NCBI GenBank assembly: GCA_946534455.1
Contig: CAMNCR010000069.1
Coordinates: 1-6,931 of the forward strand
Direction: 5' to 3'
Length of the DNA stretch: 6,931 nucleotides
Source of the DNA: an uncultured Clostridia bacterium
GTDB lineage: Bacteria; Bacillota; Clostridia; Christensenellales; Aristaeellaceae
The position numbers were made by a program, and so were the translations under genes. Shown piece after piece: positions 1 to 5,545 of this stretch (within the stretch, counting starts at the first letter, position 1; each line of letters opens with the position of its first letter). The notes below the pieces were generated by a model. That model worked only from the letters and a program-made list of their open reading frames with translations, was not told the origin of the DNA and did no database searches.

Positions 1-243
1 TACAAGGAAATGAGCCGGATCTACGGCCAGAGCTTCCCGATGCCGGACCGCTTCACGCTGGTGCTGAACCGGCGGAACGCGACCGTGCAGGCGCTGGCCG
101 CGCGGGATCCGGAGGACGAAACCACCGGCATGATCTGCTGCCAGGTGTACGATCTGGCGCGGATGGCGGCGCAGCCCCTGGAGGCGGAGGAAATCACGGC
201 CTTCCTGGAGCGCAGCCGGAAGCTGCTGGGCATGATCGTGTAA
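1..243 (+). CDS. htpG: HtpG (Hsp90-family chaperone), C-terminal end only
   Basis: The open frame enters from the left edge (TAC AAG GAA ATG...) and stops at TAA 241-243, so 80 residues of a protein of usually about 620-640 are visible. The ATG at 10 is an internal methionine. The peptide fits the end of the HtpG dimerisation domain: a short helix (YKEMSRIYG), a PMP...TLVLNRRNATVQAL strand-helix segment equivalent to the family's 'L.iN..hplv..L', then CCQVYDLARMAAQPLEAEEITAFLERSRKLL, which matches the family's closing 'iYdlAlLs.g.l...el..Fi.R...ll' pattern. HtpG is a cytosolic ATP-dependent chaperone dimer; the ATPase and middle domains lie outside the window. A strong terminator begins 17 bases after the stop, so this is the last gene of its transcript. 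Identity rests on the C-terminal pattern alone, which is less conserved than the ATPase domain. Confidence 0.82.
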   Translation, partial: YKEMSRIYGQSFPMPDRFTLVLNRRNATVQALAARDPEDETTGMICCQVYDLARMAAQPLEAEEITAFLERSRKLLGMIV

Positions 244-259
244 AAAAGGCAGGGAGAGA

Positions 260-292
260 GGCGCTTCACCGGGCGGGTGGAGCGCCCTTTTT
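260..292 (+). terminator. Intrinsic terminator after htpG
   Basis: An 11-base-pair stem pairs 260-270 (GGCGCTTCACC) with 276-286 (GGTGGAGCGCC), with one T-G wobble and a five-base loop (271-275). It is followed by C and five T residues (288-292). This is a textbook Rho-independent terminator and should separate htpG from the helicase gene. Confidence 0.88.
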
Positions 293-313
293 CAGTCGGC
301 CGGGCAGGGCCCC

Positions 314-342
314 TTGAACCGGCGGGCGTTTTGACGGATAAT
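314..342 (+). promoter_or_regulatory. Candidate sigma-A promoter for the Suv3-like helicase gene
   Basis: A -35-like TTGAAC (314-319, 4 of 6 consensus bases) lies exactly 17 bases before a -10-like GATAAT (337-342, 5 of 6). Both sit in the short gap after the htpG terminator. Transcription would start near 348-350 and give a leader of about 30 bases. The location, just past a terminator and before a strong ribosome binding site, supports it, but the match is by eye only. Confidence 0.55.
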
Positions 343-362
343 AGGGACACGGAAGAACGGGG

Positions 363-373
363 AAGGGAGGTGA
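363..373 (+). promoter_or_regulatory. Strong ribosome binding site fixing the helicase start
   Basis: AAGGGAGGTGA at 363-373 contains GGAGGTGA, an almost complete complement to the 16S rRNA 3' end. It ends 7 bases before the ATG at 381, which decides this start over later in-frame methionines and predicts efficient translation. Confidence 0.85.
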
Positions 374-380
374 GCGGCCG

Positions 381-2765
381 ATGGAGGACCGGGTGCAGGC
401 GGCCTACTGCGAGGCGCTGCGCGGGGAGCGGGAGCGCTATCTGGATCAGCAGGCGCTGAAGAAGGTGCAGGTGATCACCCGCAGCATGAAGCCGGCGGAG
501 AAGGAGGCCTATCTGCAGAGCCAGGCCTTCGCCACGACGGTGCTGCAGGTGCGCCGGCGGGACCGGGTGTATCAGGCGCTGGGCCGGGGCGAGCTGGTGC
601 AGGCCGCTCACCGCAGCGAGCTGGATCAGCTCGCGCCCCTGATCGGGGAGACGCTCCGGCGGGAGCTGCCGGTGGATCTGGCCTATCTGCGCACGGTGGC
701 GCGGGCCCGCGTGACCCTGGAGCAGGCGGAGGAGGCCCGGCGGGCCCTCCGGGAGCAGGCGCCGAAGCGCTTTTTTGCCGCGCAGGCGGAGGCCCAGATC
801 GCCTGGACCGAGGGCCGGGTCGAGCGGTTCCTGAAGAAGGGGGAGATCACGCGCCTTTTCCGGGAGGACCCGAAGGTTGAGTTCTACGTGCCGCACGTGA
901 TGGAAACGGTGTTTGGCCGGGGTGTGCCGCTGCAGGCGGTGAACCTGGCCTGCCTGCCCCAGTCGCTGACGGGGTACCTGCGGGGCGAGCTGTACCGGGC
1001 CTACCCGGCGCTGGCGGCCTGCGGCCGCGTGGCGGGGGAGGACGGCCGGGCCATGGCCGAGGCGGTCAAGGACGCGGTGCACGGCGCCCGGGGGCGGCTG
1101 ATGAAGGGGCTGCAGAAGCGGTTTCCGGCGGAGCGGATCCGCGCGCTGATCGCGCAGAATCCGCGGCTGATCAGCCTGCAGCGGAAGGCGGACCGCGCCT
1201 TCGAGAAGGAGCGGCGGATCCGCACGGCGCTGCTGGACGCGATTCCGGAGCACTACCGGGATCTGTATCCCCTGGCGCGGCAGATGCGCCGGCGGGTGAT
1301 TCTGCACATCGGGCCCACCAACTCCGGCAAGACCCACGAAAGCGTGCAGCGGCTGCACGGCGCGCTGAACGGCATCTATCTGGGCCCGCTGCGGCTGCTG
1401 GCGGCGGAGCAGTTTGAGGCCATGAATCTGGCGGACGTGCCCTGCTCCCTGGTGACGGGGGAGGAGCAGATCCGCGTGCCCGGAAGCCGGGTGCAGTCCT
1501 CGACGGTGGAGATGGCGGATCTGCAGAAGCGATACGACGTGGCGGTGGTGGACGAATGCCAGATGATCGGCGACCGGGACCGGGGCGGGGCCTGGAGCGC
1601 CGCGGTGCTGGGCCTGTGCGCGGAGGAGCTGCATCTGTGCGCCTCCCCGGACGCGGAGGGCCTGCTGACGCGGATCATCACCGACTGCGGGGACAGCCTG
1701 TCCATCGTGCGGCACGAGCGGATGACGCCGCTGACGGTGGAAAAGGAGGGCTTCCAGTTTCCCGCCTCCGTGCGGGCCGGGGACGCGCTGATCGTCTTTT
1801 CCAAGGCCCGGGTGCACGCGGTGGCCGCGGATCTGCGGAGCCGGGGATACCGGGTGTCGCTGATCTACGGCGCGCTGCCGCCGGAGGTGCGGCGCAACCA
1901 GGCGGACCGCTTTCTGCGGGGCGAGACGGACGTCGTGGTTTCCACGGACGCGATCGCCATGGGCATGAACCTGCCGATTGAGCGGGTGGTGTTTCTGGAA
2001 TCGGAAAAGTATGACGGGGACATCACCCGGACGCTGACGGACGCGGAGATCAAGCAGATCGCCGGCCGGGCGGGGCGATACGGAAAATACGACATCGGCT
2101 ATGTGAACGCCTTCGGCTTCAAGGGCCTGGTGGCCTCGGCGCTGGCGAGGCCGCTGCTGCCGCTGACGGAGGCCGTGGTGCGCTTTCCGGAATCCCTGCT
2201 GGGCCTGCCCCTGCCGCTGACGCAGATCATCGACCAGTGGCTGAACATGCAGGATCGGGACGGCTTTTCCAAGGCCTCGGCGGTGCGCATGGCCTGGCTG
2301 GCCGCGCTGATGGAAACCCGGAGGACGGACAAGCGGCTGCTGTATCAGTTCATCTGCATCCCCTTCGACGAAACGGATCCGGAGCTGCTGCAGCGGTGGA
2401 AGGCGATGTATCAGGCCGAGTGCACGAAGCAGCACCTGGAGGTGATTCCCGAGCTGCCGATGATCCAGAACCCGGAGGACTGCACCATCCAGATGCTGGA
2501 CGGGCTGGAGGCGGATTACCGGCGGTGCGACCTGTACTACAACTACGCGCGGCTGTTCCTGGAGGATCCGGACCCGGTGCTGGAGGAGATTCAGCGGCGG
2601 AAGGATCTGATTTCCCAGGGCATCGTGCACATCCTGTCGACCCAGAAGCTGCAGCAGAAGGTCTGCCATTCGTGCAAAAAGCGGCTGCCCTGGAACTGGC
2701 CCTACCGCCTGTGCGACCAGTGCTTCCGCAGGAAGCAGGGCTTCGGCCGCAGAAGATATGAATAA
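381..2765 (+). CDS. SUV3-type superfamily 2 RNA helicase with C-terminal zinc knuckle
   Basis: This 794-residue protein carries the specific signature of Suv3/SUPV3L1-type DExH helicases. Residues 305-318 (RVILHIGPTNSGKT) hold the GPTNSGKT Walker A loop. Then come GPLRLLAAEQF (335-345), LVTGEEQ (357-363), STVEMADL (374-381), motif II DECQ (391-394, where many relatives have DEIQ), GLCAEELHLCASPDA (411-425), YGALPPEVRRNQADRF (496-511), motif V STDAIAMGMNLPI (521-533) and motif VI QIAGRAGRYG (559-568). A SUV3 C-terminal-like region follows at about 590-745. C762, C765, C778 and C781 form a CX2C-X12-CX2C zinc knuckle before a basic tail. Residues 1-300 are helical and charged and match no domain I can name. 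Known Suv3 proteins are ATP-dependent 3'-5' RNA/DNA unwinding enzymes that work with PNPase or an RNase II-like nuclease in mitochondria; a role in RNA turnover here is inferred. The gene is monocistronic: a terminator lies before it and a bidirectional terminator after it. It is cytosolic, with no signal peptide. Confidence 0.9.
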   Translation: MEDRVQAAYCEALRGERERYLDQQALKKVQVITRSMKPAEKEAYLQSQAFATTVLQVRRRDRVYQALGRGELVQAAHRSELDQLAPLIGETLRRELPVDLAYLRTVARARVTLEQAEEARRALREQAPKRFFAAQAEAQIAWTEGRVERFLKKGEITRLFREDPKVEFYVPHVMETVFGRGVPLQAVNLACLPQSLTGYLRGELYRAYPALAACGRVAGEDGRAMAEAVKDAVHGARGRLMKGLQKRFPAERIRALIAQNPRLISLQRKADRAFEKERRIRTALLDAIPEHYRDLYPLARQMRRRVILHIGPTNSGKTHESVQRLHGALNGIYLGPLRLLAAEQFEAMNLADVPCSLVTGEEQIRVPGSRVQSSTVEMADLQKRYDVAVVDECQMIGDRDRGGAWSAAVLGLCAEELHLCASPDAEGLLTRIITDCGDSLSIVRHERMTPLTVEKEGFQFPASVRAGDALIVFSKARVHAVAADLRSRGYRVSLIYGALPPEVRRNQADRFLRGETDVVVSTDAIAMGMNLPIERVVFLESEKYDGDITRTLTDAEIKQIAGRAGRYGKYDIGYVNAFGFKGLVASALARPLLPLTEAVVRFPESLLGLPLPLTQIIDQWLNMQDRDGFSKASAVRMAWLAALMETRRTDKRLLYQFICIPFDETDPELLQRWKAMYQAECTKQHLEVIPELPMIQNPEDCTIQMLDGLEADYRRCDLYYNYARLFLEDPDPVLEEIQRRKDLISQGIVHILSTQKLQQKVCHSCKKRLPWNWPYRLCDQCFRRKQGFGRRRYE

Positions 2766-2792
2766 ACGTAAAGAGATAAAAAACGGGATGAA

Positions 2793-2826
2793 AAAAGAAC
2801 CGCCGGCGGTCACCGGTGGTTCTTTT
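2793..2826. terminator. Bidirectional intrinsic terminator between convergent genes
   Basis: A 14-base-pair stem pairs 2793-2806 (AAAAGAACCGCCGG) with 2813-2826 (CCGGTGGTTCTTTT), with one wobble and a six-base loop. The right arm supplies a T tract for the plus strand (end of the helicase gene). The A run at 2791-2796 supplies a T tract for the minus strand (end of the L,D-transpeptidase gene). The right arm and part of the loop lie inside the last codons and stop codon (2810-2812) of the minus-strand gene. Confidence 0.88.
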
Positions 2827-3958
2827 CGTTCAGGGTGTCGATTTCCTCCCGGCGCAGCTGCGGCGCGCAGGCGGGGCAGCGGGTGAGGCCGCTGTAGGGC
2901 TTCTCGTCCAGCTGGCTGTAGAGGAAGGGCGTCATGGGCTCATATTTGTCCTTGACGTTCATGCAGGTGGGCTGGGAATGATAGAGCCGGCCGCCCCGGG
3001 GATTGTAATACAGCTCCAGCGTATCCTCCGGATAGCCCAGCTGCCGGTCCACCTCGTCCCAGATGATGACCTTGGTATAGGGCTTGCGGTGCAGGTTGTC
3101 CCAGAGCCATTTGGCGTTGACGCCCTCGGGCGTCCGCTCCCGCTGGACGCGGACGCAGCCGTGGCTGGCCTTCTCGCCCAGATACCGCTCGCAGCGGGCG
3201 TAGTCCCGGATGCTTTCGCCGGTGGCCTCATCCGTGCCGATCAGGCAGGGCACCTCATGGATCAGGATGCCGCTGTTGATGCGGATGCCCATGTCGCAGT
3301 ACAGGCTGCCGGCCCAGAAGCCGCCGGTCCAGCTGACCAGGAGATACTCGCCGGCGGGGGTTTCCGCGAAGGGGGTATCGTCCCGGGGGTAGCCCGTGGA
3401 GCAGAGCAGGGTGGAGAAAAGATGGCCCTCCTTAAAGACATACAGGCGCTGCTGCAGCTTGTCGATGACCAGGCCGTAGGTCTGATCCACCGGCTCCTCC
3501 TGCAGGAGCTCGGATTTCACGTAGCCCTGGAAGGGCAGGGCGAAAACCGGCACCGCGGAGCCCTCCTCCGCGGAGGAATAGGCCTCGATGAGGGACCAGT
3601 TGTCCCCCCGCTCGATGATATGCACCGCCTGGCTGGCGCAGGTCACGACGCCGACATACTCCGTGCAGTCCTCCCGGGGCTCGGAGAGGACGCGGATCTG
3701 CTGCCGCTGCTTGCCCCGGAGGACGGTGACCGGCTGGGTCAGAATGCTCCAGATGGCGGCCTCGTCCATCTCGCCCATGTTCATCTGCCAGAAGCAGTTT
3801 TCATGCTCGCAGAGCAGGGCGCTGCGCTCATTGGGCGTATGATAGAACACATCCGTGGCCAGCCCGGGCGTCACCTCCGCGCCGGCGGGCCGGGGCGCAG
3901 GGCAGGCCAGCAGCAGGGCCGCGGCCAGGGCGGAGAGCCCTGTTTTCCATTGCTTCAT
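2810..3958 (-). CDS. Exported L,D-transpeptidase (YkuD family) with SH3-like region and His/Cys tail
   Basis: L,D-transpeptidases make 3-3 peptidoglycan cross-links or attach proteins to stem peptides outside the membrane. This 382-residue protein starts with a signal peptide: basic MKQWK, hydrophobic core 7-18, and likely cleavage after AGA (27). LLAC at 16-19 is a poor lipobox, so a lipoprotein is possible. Residues about 75-150 look like an SH3-type wall-binding fold (VHIIERGDNWSLIEAY ... GYVKSELL). The YkuD domain spans about 158-301, from YGLVIDKLQQRLYVF to KVIIW, with H234 and the catalytic SHGCVRV (nucleophile C268). A separate tail (about 315-365) carries H327, C332, C361 and C364 in the order YH-X4-C ... 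CPAC, suggesting a small metal site. The protein has 13 cysteines in total. ATG 3958-3956 follows the asnA stop by 10 bases, with a GAGG site 8 bases upstream overlapping that stop, so translation is probably coupled to asnA. Substrate and partner are not shown by the sequence. Confidence 0.88.
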   Translation of the reverse strand: MKQWKTGLSALAAALLLACPAPRPAGAEVTPGLATDVFYHTPNERSALLCEHENCFWQMNMGEMDEAAIWSILTQPVTVLRGKQRQQIRVLSEPREDCTEYVGVVTCASQAVHIIERGDNWSLIEAYSSAEEGSAVPVFALPFQGYVKSELLQEEPVDQTYGLVIDKLQQRLYVFKEGHLFSTLLCSTGYPRDDTPFAETPAGEYLLVSWTGGFWAGSLYCDMGIRINSGILIHEVPCLIGTDEATGESIRDYARCERYLGEKASHGCVRVQRERTPEGVNAKWLWDNLHRKPYTKVIIWDEVDRQLGYPEDTLELYYNPRGGRLYHSQPTCMNVKDKYEPMTPFLYSQLDEKPYSGLTRCPACAPQLRREEIDTLNEKNHR

Positions 3959-3968
3959 GCCGCGGGCC

Positions 3969-4973
3969 TCACAGAAGCGGAATGTGCGCGTTGTGGCAGG
4001 CCTTCAGGACCTCATCGGGCCACATGCTGGCCTGCACCTCGCCCACATGGGCCTTGCGCAGGAAATAGACGCACATCCGGCTCTGGCCGATGCCGCCGCC
4101 GATGGTCTGGGGCAGCTCGCCGGCCAGCAGGGCCTTCTGGAAGGGCAGCTCCGCCCGCTCCTCGCAGCCGCGGATCTTCAGCTGGCGGCGCAGCGCCTCG
4201 GGATCCACGCGGATGCCCATGGAGGACACCTCCAGGGAGATGTCCAGCAGCGGATCGTAGAGCAGGATATCCCCGTTCAGGGACCAGTCGTCATAGTCCG
4301 GGGCGCGCCCGTCGTGCGGCTTTCCGCTGCGCAGCGCGCCGCCCACCTGCATCAGGAACACGGCGCCGTAGGCCTTCGCGGCCTCGTACTCCCGCTCCTT
4401 GGGCGTTTTGTCCGGATACTGATCCTCCAGCTCCTGGGTGGTGACGAAGGTGATGCGGTCCGGCAGCTCCGGACGGATATGGGGATAATGGGCGCAGACA
4501 TAGCCCTCCGTCTTCCGGAAGGTCATGTAGATGCGGTTCACGATATCCCGCAGGAAGGCCTCGTTCCGCTCATGGGGCGCCATGATCCGCTCCCAGTCCC
4601 ACTGGTCCACGAAGATGGAATGGATGTTATCGGTCATCTCGTCCCGCCGGATGGCGTTCATATCGGTATACAGCCCCTCGCCGACGGCGAAGCCGTAGGT
4701 CTTCAGGGCCAGCCGCTTCCACTTGGCCAGGGAATGCACGATTTCCACGGTTCGGCCCGTCTCCAGCACGTCAAAGGAAACCGGGCGCTCCACGCCGTTC
4801 AGGTTATCGTTCAGACCGCTTTCGGGGGTCACCATGATGGGCGCGGACACGCGGGTCAGGTTCAGGGCCTTCGCCAGCTCCTGCTCAAAAAAGTCCTTGA
4901 CCAGCTTGATGGCAATTTCGGTATCCCGCAGATCCAGGACGGGATTGTAATTCTTCGGAATGATCAGATTCAT
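3969..4973 (-). CDS. asnA: Aspartate-ammonia ligase (asparagine synthetase A)
   Basis: AsnA makes L-asparagine from L-aspartate, ammonia and ATP in the cytosol, by way of aspartyl-AMP; its fold is that of class II aminoacyl-tRNA synthetases. The 334-residue product has the family's usual length. It opens with IPKNYNPVLDLRDTEIAIKLVKDFFE and carries the conserved stretches VSAPIMV (42-48), GLNDNLNGVERPVSFD (53-68), IVHSLAKWKR (78-87), EGLYTDMNAIRRDE (99-112), FVDQWDWE (121-128), LNGDILLYDPLLDISLEVSSMGIRVD (232-257) and the ATP-site motif GGGIGQSRM (292-300). The frame stays open upstream into lspA, but homology begins at ATG 4973-4971, which has AAGGAGAGGAAGG (4993-4981) ending 7 bases before it. 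That settles the start. The gene heads a pair with the L,D-transpeptidase gene and has its own candidate promoter. Finding AsnA rather than the glutamine-dependent AsnB means free ammonia is the nitrogen donor. Confidence 0.96.
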   Translation of the reverse strand: MNLIIPKNYNPVLDLRDTEIAIKLVKDFFEQELAKALNLTRVSAPIMVTPESGLNDNLNGVERPVSFDVLETGRTVEIVHSLAKWKRLALKTYGFAVGEGLYTDMNAIRRDEMTDNIHSIFVDQWDWERIMAPHERNEAFLRDIVNRIYMTFRKTEGYVCAHYPHIRPELPDRITFVTTQELEDQYPDKTPKEREYEAAKAYGAVFLMQVGGALRSGKPHDGRAPDYDDWSLNGDILLYDPLLDISLEVSSMGIRVDPEALRRQLKIRGCEERAELPFQKALLAGELPQTIGGGIGQSRMCVYFLRKAHVGEVQASMWPDEVLKACHNAHIPLL

Positions 4974-4994
4974 GACGGAACCTTCCTCTCCTTG

Positions 4995-5020
4995 CCCCGG
5001 CGGAAGCGGAGCCGCCGGAG
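4995..5020 (-). promoter_or_regulatory. Hairpin in the asnA leader
   Basis: On the minus strand, CTCCGGCGG (5020-5012) pairs with CCGCCGGGG (5003-4995) around an eight-base loop: nine pairs including one T-G wobble. It ends one base before the purine-rich asnA ribosome binding site. No T tract follows, so it is not an intrinsic terminator. It could stabilise the mRNA 5' end or affect ribosome access; either role is inferred. Confidence 0.45.
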
Positions 5021-5031
5021 ATTTTGTCAGC

Positions 5032-5060
5032 AGTGTAGCACGGTTTGATAAAAATGGAAA
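5032..5060 (-). promoter_or_regulatory. Candidate sigma-A promoter for asnA and the L,D-transpeptidase gene
   Basis: Reading the minus strand, TTTCCA (5060-5055, 4 of 6 to TTGACA) stands 17 bases before TACACT (5037-5032, 4 of 6 to TATAAT). The spacer is rich in T and A, unlike its GC-rich surroundings. Transcription would start near 5025, leaving a leader of about 50 bases that is largely occupied by the hairpin at 4995-5020. Both boxes are imperfect. Confidence 0.42.
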
Positions 5061-5080
5061 GTTTTCCCGGTGTTCCCGCT

Positions 5081-5545
5081 TCACAGCGCCCAGTCCCGCG
5101 GGCGGAACAGGAGGCTGAACAGCACCAGCGCGCAGCCCACCGTCAGGCAGGCGTCCGCCACGTTGAAAATGGGAAAGGGGATGAACAGGGTTTCGATCAT
5201 ATCCGGCACGTAGCCCCGGAAGAGGCGGTCCGGCAGATTGCCCAGGGCGCCGCCGAGCATCAGCAGCAGGCCGGCGCGGGGCAGCGCGCCGCGCACCCGG
5301 CCCCGCAGCAGCCGTCCGGCCAGGAGGAGCAGCGCCAGGCTCAGCACGCCCAGCAGCACGGGGCGCCCGCTGAAGAGGGAAAAGGCGATGCCCCGGTTTT
5401 CCGCCCAGCGCAGGCCGAGCACGCCCGGAATCAGCGTCACGCCCTGCGGCGGCAGGCCGACGGCCAGCTCCTTGGCGACCCGGTCCGCCGCGACGGCCAG
5501 CGCGGGAATGAGCCAGGCGGTCCATCGCCGCGGCCGCGCGCTCAC
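5081..5545 (-). CDS. lspA: Lipoprotein signal peptidase (signal peptidase II)
   Basis: LspA is the membrane aspartyl protease that cuts the signal peptide of prolipoproteins just before the lipid-modified cysteine. The 154-residue protein has the usual length and four predicted membrane segments (about 8-25, 62-80, 91-109, 127-147). Family motifs appear in order: D21-X3-K25 (AADRVAKEL), AENRGIAFSLF (48-58), GGALGNLPDR (98-107), YVPDMIE with likely catalytic D115, and FNVADACL with the second catalytic D131. The start is GTG at 5545-5543, which overlaps the mfd stop as GTGA. GGAGG (5557-5553) ends 7 bases before it, and no other methionine start would keep the first motif. Translational coupling to mfd is likely. 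The stop (5083-5081) is followed by a 107-base gap before asnA. Confidence 0.95.
   Translation of the reverse strand: MSARPRRWTAWLIPALAVAADRVAKELAVGLPPQGVTLIPGVLGLRWAENRGIAFSLFSGRPVLLGVLSLALLLLAGRLLRGRVRGALPRAGLLLMLGGALGNLPDRLFRGYVPDMIETLFIPFPIFNVADACLTVGCALVLFSLLFRPRDWAL

Noticed and set aside
10..243. A complete 77-residue small protein starting at ATG 10.
   Set aside because: The frame is open to the window edge, the peptide matches the end of HtpG, and no ribosome binding site precedes the ATG.
21..2813. A 930-codon open frame on the minus strand opposite the helicase gene.
   Set aside because: Its translation is low-complexity His/Leu/Arg/Pro/Gln-rich with no family motif. It is the antisense shadow of a GC-rich gene whose plus-strand product is clearly real.
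3901..3958. A lipoprotein signal (LLAC at residues 16-19) in the L,D-transpeptidase.
   Set aside because: Leucine at the -2 position and the short distance to a better signal peptidase I site (AGA-EV) make it less likely; it is kept only as an alternative within the gene entry.
2816..4444. A 542-codon plus-strand open frame opposite the L,D-transpeptidase and asnA genes.
   Set aside because: The sequence is biased in composition and lies antisense to two recognised genes; its start falls inside the terminator hairpin.
5048..5080. A possible terminator after lspA (GGAA-AACT-TTCC followed by A and five T residues on the minus strand).
   Set aside because: The stem has only four pairs and overlaps the candidate asnA -35 box; it is too weak to call.
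4974..5080. A T-box or other riboswitch controlling asnA.
   Set aside because: The gap is only 107 bases, the likely leader is about 50, and no T-box-like bulge or terminator/antiterminator pair is visible.
4974..5525. A 184-residue N-terminal extension of the asnA frame running into lspA.
   Set aside because: AsnA homology starts exactly at ATG 4973, which has its own ribosome binding site. The upstream part is an out-of-frame reading of lspA and shows Arg/Gly/Ala-rich composition.
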